Of a stretch of 64,000 nucleotides of DNA, positions 41,564 through 51,288 are shown in pieces. The translations under genes were made by a program, and so were the position numbers. Location of the stretch: contig NZ_CP047027.1 of assembly GCF_009797025.1 (NCBI RefSeq), positions 2,728,001 to 2,792,000 of the forward strand. The letters run 5' to 3'. Numbering within the stretch: the stretch's first letter is position 1; each line of letters begins with the position of its first letter. The notes beneath the pieces are model-generated. The model did not search any database, had not been told where the DNA came from, and was given only the letters and a program-made list of their open reading frames with translations. Origin of the DNA: Cellulophaga sp. L1A9 (GTDB lineage: Bacteria > Bacteroidota > Bacteroidia > Flavobacteriales > Flavobacteriaceae).

Positions 41564-44140
41564 TTAAAATGGATAATTAATACCGATTTGTAACACAGAA
41601 TTTGCGAAATTATAGTCTCTAAACCATCTTTTTGATAGTTCTTCAGCGGGATTGTATGTTTTAAAACCTAAATCTACTCTAAAAACAAAGTAAGTAAAAT
41701 CATAACGGATACCAAAACCTGTCCCTAATGCAATGTCCTGCAAGGAGCTTATTCCGTTAAACGTGGCATCGGTATTTTCAACGTTATCATAAACGTTCCA
41801 TATATTACCTGCATCTGCAAACAGACCTCCTTTTATATTTCCAGCGATAGGAAATCGGTATTCAAGGTTAAACGCTAATTTGAAATTCGCTTCATTAAAA
41901 TCATTTAAATTATCCGTTTTTCCAGGTCCTAATGTATAAGGGCTCCAAGCGCGGTTGTCATAAGAACCACCAGCGAAATAACTACGGGAAAACGGAATGC
42001 TATTAGAGTTGCCGTAAGGAATAGCGATACCCATAAAGCTTCTAAAAGCTAAAACTTTAGATTCAGATAAATCCCAATGTTTAATATAGTCAAATTCTGT
42101 TTTTAAATATTGTGAGTAAGGAACACTAAATACAAGCTTGTTGCCATCTTCATCTTCGTTAAAAGGAATGCCGGTAGCTGCAAGGGATAGTAAATTACCA
42201 GCGCCTTCTATTTTAAATTTAAATTGATGAAAGCTATTGTCTGTTAAACTCGTTTGATTGTTTTTTGAAAACGTATAGTTGGTGGCAAATATTAAATTGT
42301 TTTGCGTTAAACGTTCGCGCCTTTCTTCAATACTACGTACCTCTTCGTAATCATCGCTTGATGAGGTTACTTCCTCGTCCAGTATTGCTTTTGTAAAACC
42401 AGTAGTTCCCTCAGGTATAGTAAGTCTAAAATCACCATCTTCACCTACAGGTTCATAATTTTGCGATAAATTGGTGTCTGTTTCATAGATATCTTGATCA
42501 GCAATAGTGTTTAATCTAGAAAAAGAGCTTTGATAAACATAGAAATACCGATCAATATTTACATTTTTCACATATTGAATGTTAAGAAGTTCAATGTTGT
42601 GTTTTAATTGTGTGTTAGGAGACCAACTATACCCCAAAACACTATTTAATGTTTGCTTGTCTAAACCAATATTCTGCTGAAAACTCGTTCCAATGGAGAT
42701 TCTAGTTTTTGGAAGCATGTAATAAGGTATAATTTTTTTGGTATCGATAAACGGGAACCAGATACGTGGAAAATCTAATGCAATATCACCACCAAAATCT
42801 TGTACATTAAAAAACTGACGGTCTGATACATTAGGATCGCTTGATGCGCCAATATTTGCAGTGGCTGAAATGCTTAGATTTTCTGCTCCTTTAAATAGGT
42901 TTCTAATATTCAACGCTGGGGTGAAGGATATACCAAAGTCTTGAATGTTTGATCTGCTAACATCGGTATCAAAACTCAAGGAATACTTATCACGCGCGGT
43001 TAAATAAATGTTAGATGCTAATGATGCATTGCTGCTATCTGCTATGATTTCAATGTTAGGATACTTGAAGTTATTTAAGTTATTTATTTGCCTGTAAGTA
43101 CGTAATCTATTAATATCTCTGTAGACGCTATCTTTTTCCATGAAAATTGCATCGGTAAGGGCTTTGGGTTTGTAGTTGAGTTTATCCTTATAATAAATGG
43201 TAAAGCCTTTAAAATTTACAGAGTCTAGTTCTTTAGGATTGTTTGCAAAGAGATGATCTGCAAAAATATTTACTTTACTAAATTTATAAACTTTGTATGC
43301 TGTTTTAGTAGAGTCCCCTCTTGTTTTTAAATTGTCAATATTTAAAGCAATAATCATTTCTTGATCGTCTTTTGCTGCTATGGTGTCTGTAATGATGTCA
43401 TAACTAATAGAACTCTCTTGAAAATTATAAACCCCTTTATTTCTAAATAACTCTGTTAATCGTTCTCTTTCTTGTGTAAAGTTAGAAAGATCAAATTGAG
43501 TTTTGTTTTTTACAGCAGATGTTGTCTTATTAAGTTGGTATATAGAATCTATTGCAGGCGACGCGATGACGCTATACGTAGAGTCAATCATAAAGGGTTT
43601 ACCTAATTGTAAGTCGTAAGTAATGGCCGCTTTTTTCTTTCTTTTAGTGCTGTCTATCGTAAAGTTTCCTGTGGCATTAAAATAGCCTCTATTGCCGTAA
43701 TACGCTTTTATCCGTTTTAAAGATTTGGTGGTCTTTGCTGTATCTATAATAACAGGAGCTTCTCCTATTTTTTTAAACCACTCGCTATACCCTTTGACCA
43801 TGAAAGATTCGCCAAGGCTGTCTAGTTGTTTTTGTGAAATAAGTTTGCGCCACCTTTCCTCGCGTTTGTCTTTTTTGTGAAGCCAAGCTTGGTAGGAAGA
43901 ATCTGGATTTTGTTTTGCTAAATTGTACAGGTTTAAGCGCAAAGGGTATCCCGCCAAAGAACTGTTGGGTTTTTGAATAACAAGACTTTTTACATTCTCG
44001 TCTTTAATTTTATCACCATCTGCAAGTATTGTGTTATCTATGAGTAAAAGCTCATCGTCTTCTACTCTTTTTAACGCATTGCAAGACACGATGATTAAAC
44101 CTAAAAATAATAAGACTATTTTTGTGCTGTTATTTTTCAA
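41564..44140 (-). CDS. TamL/BamA-family outer-membrane lipoprotein
   Basis: Surface-antigen-like (Omp85) protein assembling the outer membrane. 858 residues from the start chosen here, with a lipoprotein signal ending LFLGLIIVSC, POTRA-like repeats in the first half, and a 16-strand barrel half with the C-terminal SYFAGGSYDNRAWSP motif. Among Bacteroidota this fits TamL. The frame continues to an ATG at 44251, but that start would overlap the divergent methyltransferase by 69 bases and put 37 residues before the lipobox; a TTG at 44140 (context AAGTTTGAAAAAT) sits 25 bases after a TAnnTTTG element and gives a normal signal peptide. The exact start is not proved. Confidence 0.85.
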   Translation of the reverse strand: MKNNSTKIVLLFLGLIIVSCNALKRVEDDELLLIDNTILADGDKIKDENVKSLVIQKPNSSLAGYPLRLNLYNLAKQNPDSSYQAWLHKKDKREERWRKLISQKQLDSLGESFMVKGYSEWFKKIGEAPVIIDTAKTTKSLKRIKAYYGNRGYFNATGNFTIDSTKRKKKAAITYDLQLGKPFMIDSTYSVIASPAIDSIYQLNKTTSAVKNKTQFDLSNFTQERERLTELFRNKGVYNFQESSISYDIITDTIAAKDDQEMIIALNIDNLKTRGDSTKTAYKVYKFSKVNIFADHLFANNPKELDSVNFKGFTIYYKDKLNYKPKALTDAIFMEKDSVYRDINRLRTYRQINNLNNFKYPNIEIIADSSNASLASNIYLTARDKYSLSFDTDVSRSNIQDFGISFTPALNIRNLFKGAENLSISATANIGASSDPNVSDRQFFNVQDFGGDIALDFPRIWFPFIDTKKIIPYYMLPKTRISIGTSFQQNIGLDKQTLNSVLGYSWSPNTQLKHNIELLNIQYVKNVNIDRYFYVYQSSFSRLNTIADQDIYETDTNLSQNYEPVGEDGDFRLTIPEGTTGFTKAILDEEVTSSSDDYEEVRSIEERRERLTQNNLIFATNYTFSKNNQTSLTDNSFHQFKFKIEGAGNLLSLAATGIPFNEDEDGNKLVFSVPYSQYLKTEFDYIKHWDLSESKVLAFRSFMGIAIPYGNSNSIPFSRSYFAGGSYDNRAWSPYTLGPGKTDNLNDFNEANFKLAFNLEYRFPIAGNIKGGLFADAGNIWNVYDNVENTDATFNGISSLQDIALGTGFGIRYDFTYFVFRVDLGFKTYNPAEELSKRWFRDYNFANSVLQIGINYPF

Positions 44141-44164
44141 ACTTAATTTAGATTCTAAGAAAAT

Positions 44165-44172
44165 CAAAAATA
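44165..44172 (-). promoter_or_regulatory. -7 element of the TamL-like gene
   Basis: TATTTTTG on the minus strand, inside the 42-base gap between the two divergent genes; it supports the TTG start at 44140 rather than the ATG at 44251. Confidence 0.5.
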
Positions 44173-44182
44173 CGTTATTTGT

Positions 44183-44905
44183 ATGGTTGGTAAAAGCCAA
44201 ATAAAACTTATAAAAAGCCTTCAGCTTAAAAAAAATAGAATTCAACATCAATTGTTTGTAGTAGAAGGTTTAAAAACGATTCAAGAGCTTTTAAAATCTT
44301 CTTTTGAAGTTTATAAGGTGTTTAGTACAGATGCAGGTTTTGTTTCAGATAATGAAGAAATTTCAGAATTAATCTCGGCGGCTGATTTAAAGAAGATGAG
44401 CTCTTTGAATACCCCTAATGGGTATTTAGGAGTGTTTAAAATGTCAAAAGTAGGTGCCATTCAGCTGAATGATTGGATTGTCGCGGTAGATACTGTTCAA
44501 GATCCTGGGAATTTAGGAACTATAATACGGCTGTGTGATTGGTTTGGGATTAAAAATTTAGTGTGTAGTGCTACGACCGTAGATTGTTATAATCCGAAAG
44601 TGATACAAGCGACCATGGGTTCTATTACAAGAGTGAATGTTACCTATTTAAATTTAACCGATTTTTTGCAAACCTCAGAACTGCCCATCTATGGCGCTTT
44701 TATGGATGGTGAAAGGGTGTATGATTCAAAAATTTCTTCAAAAGGAATTCTTGTGATGGGGAATGAAGCTAACGGAATTTCGTCTGAGGTAGCAACTTTT
44801 ATCACGAAAAGAGTGTCCATACCACAATTTGGAGCTCAAACGGCAGAAAGCTTAAATGTGGCAACTGCCACTGCTATCTTATTAAATGAAATAAGGAGAA
44901 GTTAG
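44183..44905 (+). CDS. TrmH-family RNA 2'-O-methyltransferase
   Basis: SPOUT methyltransferase acting on tRNA or rRNA ribose. 240 residues: N-terminal substrate-binding part (KKNRIQHQLFVVEGLKTIQELL) and C-terminal SAM-binding knot with VQDPGNLGTIIRLCDW, VMGNEANGISSEV and ISIPQFGA-type segment followed by ESLNVATATAILLNE. The exact substrate site is not clear. Divergent from the TamL-like gene. Confidence 0.9.
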   Translation: MVGKSQIKLIKSLQLKKNRIQHQLFVVEGLKTIQELLKSSFEVYKVFSTDAGFVSDNEEISELISAADLKKMSSLNTPNGYLGVFKMSKVGAIQLNDWIVAVDTVQDPGNLGTIIRLCDWFGIKNLVCSATTVDCYNPKVIQATMGSITRVNVTYLNLTDFLQTSELPIYGAFMDGERVYDSKISSKGILVMGNEANGISSEVATFITKRVSIPQFGAQTAESLNVATATAILLNEIRRS

Positions 44906-44913
44906 TTTAGGTT

Positions 44914-45612
44914 TTATTCAAATGTGAAGTTTACAAAAATACCTCTAGTTCTAATTCCAGAAAGATTTCCTGTCCAAGGGCTGTCAGGATCATTGTCCGG
45001 CACCAATTCATTATTCATTGCAAAAACACCGCGAATTGATGGGGAAAATTTAAAATATTCCGTATAAAAATCTATCCCAAACCCAACTTCCCAATTGTAG
45101 TTGTTTTTGGTCATTCTAAAGGTTCCTGTACTATTGTCGTCTAAACTGTCCTCGTTACTTCCTAAATTTAAAGAGTAAGATACACCGCCAACAATATAAG
45201 GTTTCCAGTTGCCAATTCTTTTTGTGCTGGCTTTTAGTAAAAGTGGAAAATTAATATAAGTAGATTTTACAATTCTTAAAGCTTCGTTTTCGGTAGTAAA
45301 TCCTCTAAAACCAATAGTTCTTTGGGTATAAAATAAACCAGGTTCAAATCTAAGGTCAAAAAACTGATTTAAACGTAATTCACTTATTAAACCTACATTA
45401 AAACCTGTGCTTGTAGAAACTAGATTGTCTCCATCTTCAGGAACGTCAATGTAATCAAATTTAAAGTCTAATGAATTAAATCCTAAAAAATAACCCCAAT
45501 TTAAAGGCGCTTCATCTTCGTTTTGAAGATTAAGAATAGGCCTTTCATTAAACTGAGCTTGTGTAGTTAGGCATATAAATAGACCTAAAAACAGAAAAAA
45601 AATGTTTTTCAT
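44914..45612 (-). CDS. porT: PorT-like outer-membrane beta-barrel (type IX secretion)
   Basis: 232 residues: signal peptide (IFFLFLGLFICLTTQA, cut before Q), then a small barrel with alternating hydrophobic strands (WGYFLGFNSLDFKFDY, LRLNQFFDLRFEPGLFYTQ) and a C-terminal aromatic residue (IFVNFTFE). In flavobacteria the T9SS barrel PorT/SprT sits next to ubiE, as here, and the sequence style fits, but the family is short and divergent, so the symbol rests mainly on context. Starts just after ubiE on the same strand. Confidence 0.75.
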   Translation of the reverse strand: MKNIFFLFLGLFICLTTQAQFNERPILNLQNEDEAPLNWGYFLGFNSLDFKFDYIDVPEDGDNLVSTSTGFNVGLISELRLNQFFDLRFEPGLFYTQRTIGFRGFTTENEALRIVKSTYINFPLLLKASTKRIGNWKPYIVGGVSYSLNLGSNEDSLDDNSTGTFRMTKNNYNWEVGFGIDFYTEYFKFSPSIRGVFAMNNELVPDNDPDSPWTGNLSGIRTRGIFVNFTFE

Positions 45613-45615
45613 ACC

Positions 45616-46344
45616 TTACTTTGTAGCTACATATATAGATGCTACCCCAAGTGTTTGGGGTTTGTTCTCTATATCTATAAACCCAATTTTTCGTAAAATA
45701 TTGTTGAACTTTTCACCATAAGGGAAAACTGCTGCAGATTCTGATAAATATTCGTAGGCAGAATTATCTTTTGAGAATAATTTTCCAATCTTAGGCATAA
45801 TTTGTTTTGTGTAAAAATTATAGCCTTGTTTGAATGGAGTTTTTGTAGGTACAGATGTTTCTAAGATAGCTAAAGTGCCTCCTTTTTTTAGTACTCTGTA
45901 TATTTCTGCAAGTCCTAATTCTAAGTTTTCAAAATTTCGAACTCCAAATGCAACGGTTATCGCATCAAAAGTATTTTCATTAAAAGGAAGGTTCTCACTA
46001 TCGCCAACAATCATTTCAATCGTATTGTCTAAATGTTTCTGGGTTACCTTTTTTTTGCCTACGGCTAACATTCCTGGCGAAATATCTAAACCTACTATTT
46101 TACTCGCTCCAGTTTCAACAAGATTTATGGCTAAATCTCCTGTGCCTGTTGCTATGTCTAAGATAGAAGTTGGATTTTTTTCTTTGAGTATAGCGACAAC
46201 TCTTTTTCGCCATTTAATGTCTATTCCAAAAGAGATTACTCTATTTAAACCATCGTAATTAGTAGAAATAGTATCGAACATTTGGGTGACTTGTTCTTTT
46301 TTTCCTAAATCAGAATCTTTATAAGGAGTAACTTTTTTACTCAT
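45616..46344 (-). CDS. ubiE: Demethylmenaquinone methyltransferase (UbiE/MenG)
   Basis: SAM-dependent C-methyltransferase for the last step of menaquinone synthesis. 242 residues from the ATG at 46344 ([12 protein letters not shown]): SAM motif [15 protein letters not shown] (about residues 58-72), [12 protein letters not shown], and [12 protein letters not shown]. The longer start at 46371 is rejected because an exact -7 element (TATCTTTG, 46361-46368) lies across that start, so transcription would begin downstream of it. Cotranscribed with the porT-like gene. Confidence 0.95.
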   Translation of the reverse strand: MSKKVTPYKDSDLGKKEQVTQMFDTISTNYDGLNRVISFGIDIKWRKRVVAILKEKNPTSILDIATGTGDLAINLVETGASKIVGLDISPGMLAVGKKKVTQKHLDNTIEMIVGDSENLPFNENTFDAITVAFGVRNFENLELGLAEIYRVLKKGGTLAILETSVPTKTPFKQGYNFYTKQIMPKIGKLFSKDNSAYEYLSESAAVFPYGEKFNNILRKIGFIDIENKPQTLGVASIYVATK

Positions 46345-46360
46345 GGGTGCAATTTTCTTG

Positions 46361-46368
46361 CAAAGATA
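46361..46368 (-). promoter_or_regulatory. -7 element of ubiE/porT
   Basis: TATCTTTG on the minus strand, 16 bases upstream of the chosen ATG at 46344, which sets that start. Confidence 0.6.
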
Positions 46369-46468
46369 CAATTTCGAATTTGCTTTATCATAGCTAAATT
46401 GTACAATAAACTCGGTGTTATTCAGTTTTTTACTTGTGGGTTTTTAATTACAACAAAATAAAATTATG

Positions 46469-46476
46469 TAATTTTG
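46469..46476 (+). promoter_or_regulatory. -7 element of trkA with a long leader
   Basis: TAATTTTG, followed by a leader of about 130 bases before the trkA ATG at 46612. The leader contains a hairpin AATCCAA (46556-46562) with TTGGATT (46576-46582), 13-base loop. Function of the leader unknown. Confidence 0.5.
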
Positions 46477-46611
46477 TGCTTCAAAATTTTGCGAACTTTT
46501 CAAAACATGGGCTGTAGGAGCAATTTTGCTTTTCTAGTATATTCCAATACAAACAAATCCAATCGTAGCCACGGCTTGGATTAAATTAACGGAAAACAAT
46601 TTTTTTAATTC

Positions 46612-47961
46612 ATGAAAATTATTATTGCAGGGGCTGGTGAAGTAGGATTTCATTTAGCAAAATTATTATCCTATGAATCTCAAGATATTACCTTAATAGA
46701 TTCAGTGAAGGAAAGTTTGTCTTATGCGGATACGCATTTAGATATACGTGTTCTTAAAGGTGATGCCACTTCTATTTCTGTATTGCAAGATGCGCAAGTA
46801 GGGAAGTCAGATTTGGTAATTGGAGTAACGTCATCAGAAACTACAAACATTACGTTGTGTTTGATGGCAAAGCAAATGGGTTGTAAAAGAACCATTGCAA
46901 GAATTTCAAATACGGAGTTTAAAAAATTTAAAGACGTTGTTGATTTTAAGAAATTAGGAATAGATGAATTAATTTCTCCAGAAGAACTTGCAGCGCAAGA
47001 AATACAATTGTTGTTGAATAAATCTGCTTTCAACGATACTTATGAGTTTGAAAACGGAGCTTTGATAATGGTAGGTGTTTCTTTGCCTAAAGCTGCTCCT
47101 TTTGTGGGGAAATCGGTAAAGGAGGCTGCTCAGATATTCCCGGAACTTCATTTTATGCCTATAGCTTTGCAGCGTACAGGTACCCAATATACACTTATAC
47201 CTCGTGGAGATACCGTTTTTAAAGAAGGCGATCAAGTCTATTTTATCACTTGTAAAGATGGGGTAGATGAGCTTTATAAGCTTACCGGTATGGTGAAACG
47301 AGACATTAAGAATGTGATGATTCTTGGCGGTAGTAAAGTTGGGTATAAAACGGCTAGAGATCTTTGTGGAAAAAAGTTTAATGTAAAACTTATTGAGAAA
47401 AATAAGGAAAAAGCTTTTGATCTTGCAGATGAATTGCCAGATGCACTGATAATTAATGGTGACGGCCGTAATGTAGAGTTGTTAGAAGAAGAAAATTTGG
47501 AGTCTATGGATGCTTTCATCGCGGTAACAGGAAATTCTGAAACTAATATTATGTCGTGCTTGGTGGCCAAATCAAAAAATATAAAAAAGACGATTGCTTT
47601 GGTTGAAAATATGGATTATTTTCAATTGTCTCACTCTATTGGGATTGATACGTTGATCAATAAAAAATTACTTGCTGCAAATAATATATTTAGACATATT
47701 AGGAAAGGTGAAGTAGTGGCTTTAACGCGTTTGAATAATTTGAATGCGGAAATATTAGAGTTTATAGTGAAACCACAATCTGCCGTTAATGGAAAAATTA
47801 TTAAAGAATTAGACTTTCCGCGTGAAGCTACCATTGGTGGTGTTATCAAAAATGGCGAAGGAATTATTGCGTTAGGAGATTTTAAAATACAACAGGGTGA
47901 TAGGGTAGTGGTATGTTGTTTGCCGAGTTCTATTCCTAAAATTGAAAAAATGTTTCTTTAA
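46612..47961 (+). CDS. trkA: TrkA, K+ uptake regulatory subunit
   Basis: Cytoplasmic nucleotide-binding subunit of a Trk/Ktr-type K+ transporter. 449 residues: two RCK_N domains starting MKIIIAGAGEVGFHLAKLL and VMILGGSKVGYKTARDL (about residue 234), each followed by an RCK_C domain. Nucleotide-binding acidic residues follow (LIDSVKESL; LIEKNKEKA). Its stop is shared in part with the trkH start (TAATG overlap), so both are translated together. Confidence 0.96.
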   Translation: MKIIIAGAGEVGFHLAKLLSYESQDITLIDSVKESLSYADTHLDIRVLKGDATSISVLQDAQVGKSDLVIGVTSSETTNITLCLMAKQMGCKRTIARISNTEFKKFKDVVDFKKLGIDELISPEELAAQEIQLLLNKSAFNDTYEFENGALIMVGVSLPKAAPFVGKSVKEAAQIFPELHFMPIALQRTGTQYTLIPRGDTVFKEGDQVYFITCKDGVDELYKLTGMVKRDIKNVMILGGSKVGYKTARDLCGKKFNVKLIEKNKEKAFDLADELPDALIINGDGRNVELLEEENLESMDAFIAVTGNSETNIMSCLVAKSKNIKKTIALVENMDYFQLSHSIGIDTLINKKLLAANNIFRHIRKGEVVALTRLNNLNAEILEFIVKPQSAVNGKIIKELDFPREATIGGVIKNGEGIIALGDFKIQQGDRVVVCCLPSSIPKIEKMFL

Positions 47962-49451
47962 TGGGATTGAACTACAGAATTATTTTTCATCTTATGGGGC
48001 TCCTGTTACTTTGTAATGGTGGGTTTATGATTCTTGCTGCTATTTTTAGTGGTATATATAATGATGGCGCTACTTTAGATATTACTTTGGCAGCTATTGT
48101 AACGATGATTGTCGGGACATTATCCATGTTTCTAACCCGCGGTCATAAAAAAGAAGTAAAAAGAAAAGAGGGCTATATTATTGTAACAGGAGGTTGGTTA
48201 GTAATGTCGCTATCTGGGGTGTTGCCTTACTTATTTTCTGGTGCTATACCGGATTTTACCAATGCTTTTTTTGAAACTATTTCAGGATATACAACTACAG
48301 GTGCTTCAATCCTTGATGATATTGAAGCCTTACCTGAAGGAATTCTCTTTTGGAGGAGTTTAACGCATTGGATTGGTGGGATGGGGATTATCGTTTTAGC
48401 GATTGCTATTTTGCCGCTCTTAGGAATAGGAGGCATGCAATTATTTGCTGCAGAGGCTCCGGGGCCGAGTAGTGATAAGTTACATCCTCGAATTACAGAT
48501 ACAGCGAAAAGATTATGGTTAATCTATTTTGGGTATACGGTAGCAGAAACCATCTTATTAAAATTAGCGGGGATGTCCTTTTTTGATGCTATAAATCATT
48601 CTTTGGCTACCTTATCTACAGGAGGTTTTTCTACTAAAAATTTGAGTACCGCATATTGGAATGACCAACCGATGATTCAGTATATAATCATTTTGTTTAT
48701 GTTCCTTGCTGGGAGTAATTTTGTGTTAAGTTATTACGCCTTTAAAGGGAAAGTGCAAAAGATTCTCTTTGACGAGGAATTTAAATTTTATACCATATTT
48801 GTTGTCGCCTTTACGCTTATTTCCGCTTTGGTAGTGTATTTAGGTGCTAATGTGGCGGTTTCGGAATACCATCCAATGATCTGGGGAGAAGCAGAAAGTG
48901 CATTTAGGCATTCTTTATTTCAAGTATTGTCGGTGATTACTACAACTGGATTTGTTACGGCAGATTTTACAAATTGGACCCATTTTTTAACCATCTTTTA
49001 TTTTGGCTTATTCTTTCTTGGAGGTTGTGCTGGTTCAACATCTGGTGGTATTAAAGTAATGCGACATTTGTTAATTATTAAAAACGGATTATTAGAATTT
49101 AAACGGACACTTCATACGAATGCGGTAATCCCAGTACGTTATAATAATAAAACGGTACGCGAACATATTGTATATAATATCATTGCTTTTTTTGTACTGT
49201 ACATGCTTATGTTTATTATTGGGTCTTTAGTGTTGGGGGCCTTAGGTTTAGATTTTGAATCTGCTATTGGTGGTGCTGCTTCTTCATTAGGTAATGTGGG
49301 CCCTGGTTTAGGGAGTTTAAATCCGTTAAGTAACTTTAATGGTTTGCCTAATTTAGGCAAATGGTGGTGTGGGTTTTTAATGCTCTTAGGGCGTTTAGAA
49401 CTTTTTACCGTTTTAATTCTGTTTACTCCATATTTCTGGAAGAAAGTTTAA
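47961..49451 (+). CDS. trkH: TrkH, K+ transporter membrane subunit
   Basis: Polytopic K+-translocating subunit, 496 residues, with four pore-loop repeats: SGYTTTGASIL, STGGFSTKN, ITTTGFVTADF and SLGNVGPGLGSL. Glycines in each selectivity-filter turn are preserved. Pairs with TrkA immediately upstream (one-base overlap). Likely imports K+ driven by the membrane gradient and may help osmotic balance in a saline habitat (inference). Confidence 0.95.
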   Translation: MGLNYRIIFHLMGLLLLCNGGFMILAAIFSGIYNDGATLDITLAAIVTMIVGTLSMFLTRGHKKEVKRKEGYIIVTGGWLVMSLSGVLPYLFSGAIPDFTNAFFETISGYTTTGASILDDIEALPEGILFWRSLTHWIGGMGIIVLAIAILPLLGIGGMQLFAAEAPGPSSDKLHPRITDTAKRLWLIYFGYTVAETILLKLAGMSFFDAINHSLATLSTGGFSTKNLSTAYWNDQPMIQYIIILFMFLAGSNFVLSYYAFKGKVQKILFDEEFKFYTIFVVAFTLISALVVYLGANVAVSEYHPMIWGEAESAFRHSLFQVLSVITTTGFVTADFTNWTHFLTIFYFGLFFLGGCAGSTSGGIKVMRHLLIIKNGLLEFKRTLHTNAVIPVRYNNKTVREHIVYNIIAFFVLYMLMFIIGSLVLGALGLDFESAIGGAASSLGNVGPGLGSLNPLSNFNGLPNLGKWWCGFLMLLGRLELFTVLILFTPYFWKKV

Positions 49452-49459
49452 TTTAAAAA

Positions 49460-49945
49460 CTTCAATTGCAATACTTGTTTTGGAAATCGTCACAAGTAGC
49501 GCGTACTCTAAAAAAATGATGGAAGATTTTCTTTGTACTAATTCATTAGTAGGGGCCTCAGTTGTTATTTTAAAGACCGTGAAGTTCAGAGATTTATCAT
49601 TGCAAGTAAATTGCTCGTTATTTAATTCAAAGACGGGTAGATCGGGTAATTGAGCTATTTTTTAAAGAACCATCGTAGTAAGGGGTGCAGTCTATAATGT
49701 CGTCCTCTAATTCTATATCCTGTGATCAATTCGTTGTGCAGGGCTTTATTCTTTTTGTTGGTAAGTAGAAAGGAGCTCCGTTATTTTTAATGCCTCCTTT
49801 TTAAAATCTGTAATTTACTTTCTCTGCCTTGATACTTTCGTGATAGGTTACAAACCCGATTGTACAAATTGGCTTCAAGGAATGAAAGATCATTCTGTGT
49901 TCGCTCATACCTATTATCTATTGAACAGTATAGACACAGAGCTAC
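49460..49945 (-). pseudogene. Possible decayed coding sequence in a 630-base gap
   Basis: No intact gene is present between trkH and the aminotransferase. On the minus strand, a long open stretch from about 49660 down to about 49445 reads QLPDLPVFELNNEQFTCN and EAPTNELVQRKSSIIFLEY, and upstream in another frame DIELEDDIIDCTPYYDG and MSEHRMIFHSLKPICTIGF; stops and frame changes separate these pieces. They read like parts of real protein rather than random translation, which suggests a degraded gene. I cannot assign a family. Confidence 0.35.
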
Positions 49946-50028
49946 CTAACATTGGGGCATGGCATTTATTTTTGATGTAAAGATGAACTGTTGTAAGGTG
50001 GTTTTGAGTGCTGGGTTTTTAAATAAAA

Positions 50029-50058
50029 AAAGCGCCTCAAGGTATATCGAGGCGCTTT
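50029..50058 (-). terminator. Terminator after the aminotransferase
   Basis: On the minus strand, AAAGCGCCTC (50049-50058) pairs with GAGGCGCTTT (50029-50038), loop GATATACCTT, followed by a T run. Confidence 0.8.
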
Positions 50059-50081
50059 GGTATTGTAAATAAATACTTTTA

Positions 50082-51272
50082 TTAAGAAACAGCTTTTTTA
50101 ATCCTAGCCATTGCCTCTATAATTTGTGCTTCACTTGCAGCGTAAGAGATACGTATGCAATTGTTGTTTCCAAAGGCATCACCTGCTACTGTAGCTACAT
50201 TAGCAGCTTCTAATAAGTACATAGAAAAGTCAGATGAATTGTTGATTTTTACGCCGTTTAAGGTTTTTCCAAAATATGCTGTGACATCTGGGAAAACATA
50301 AAATGCTCCTTCTGGTTCATTACATTTAAATCCTGGAATATCTTGTAATAATCCTAGGATTAATTTTCTACGTTCTTTGAACTTGTCTACCATATATTGA
50401 ATGCGGCTAACAGGTTCAAGTAAGGCAGTAATGACAGCTCTTTGTGCAATACAGTTAGCGCCACTAGTTACTTGTCCTTGAAGTTTATTACAGGCTCTAG
50501 CAATATATGCAGGAGCTCCAATATAACCAATTCTCCATCCTGTCATAGCAAATGCTTTTGCTACTCCGTTAACGGTAACTGTACGATCATACATATCAGG
50601 AAACTCTGCCATTGATGCATGAGCAGTAACTCCGTAATTGATGTGTTCGTAAATCTCATCACTTACAACAACAATTTGAGGGTGCTTTTGCAAAACATCA
50701 GCAAGCGCTCTTAATTCTTCTTTGCTATAGATTGATCCTGTAGGATTGCAAGGAGAGCTATACCATAACATCTTTGTTTTTGGTGTAATTGCAGCTTCTA
50801 ATTGCTCAGGAGTCATTTTAAAATCAGTATCTATTGAAGTTCCTACTTCAACAGGAACGCCATCTGCAAGTTTTACGATGTCACTATAACTTACCCAGTA
50901 AGGACAAGGTAGGATAACTTCATCGCCTTTATTTAGACATACTTGCGCTACATTGTACAACGATTGCTTTGCGCCAGTTGAAACCACAATTTGCGGTAAG
51001 GTGTAGCTTAAGTTATTATCTCTTTTAAACTTTGTTATGATAGCCTCTTTCAAGTCTACATACCCATCTACAGGAGAGTAAGAACTGTAATTATCATTTA
51101 CAGCTTGTATGGCAGCTTCTTTAATGTAATCAGGGGTGTTAAAATCTGGTTCTCCTAAACTAAGACCAATAATGTCTTTCCCTGCGGCTTTAAGTTCTCT
51201 TGCTTTCGCAGCCATTTCTAAAGTGGCTGATATTGCTAAATTGTTAACTCTTTCAGATAATTGGTTACTCAT
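50082..51272 (-). CDS. Class I aminotransferase, aspartate-type
   Basis: Pyridoxal-phosphate aminotransferase, 396 residues. Catalytic Lys K239 in NGVAKAFAMTGWRIGY, the PLP phosphate region in VVVSDEIYEHINYG, SSPCNPTGSIYS and the final substrate Arg in NNCIRISYA. It resembles the AspB/AspC type of aspartate:2-oxoglutarate transaminase; the amino acid specificity cannot be fixed from sequence. It is 16 bases downstream of the desaturase gene on the same strand. Confidence 0.92.
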   Translation of the reverse strand: MSNQLSERVNNLAISATLEMAAKARELKAAGKDIIGLSLGEPDFNTPDYIKEAAIQAVNDNYSSYSPVDGYVDLKEAIITKFKRDNNLSYTLPQIVVSTGAKQSLYNVAQVCLNKGDEVILPCPYWVSYSDIVKLADGVPVEVGTSIDTDFKMTPEQLEAAITPKTKMLWYSSPCNPTGSIYSKEELRALADVLQKHPQIVVVSDEIYEHINYGVTAHASMAEFPDMYDRTVTVNGVAKAFAMTGWRIGYIGAPAYIARACNKLQGQVTSGANCIAQRAVITALLEPVSRIQYMVDKFKERRKLILGLLQDIPGFKCNEPEGAFYVFPDVTAYFGKTLNGVKINNSSDFSMYLLEAANVATVAGDAFGNNNCIRISYAASEAQIIEAMARIKKAVS

Positions 51273-51288
51273 TATATTATATAATTTT

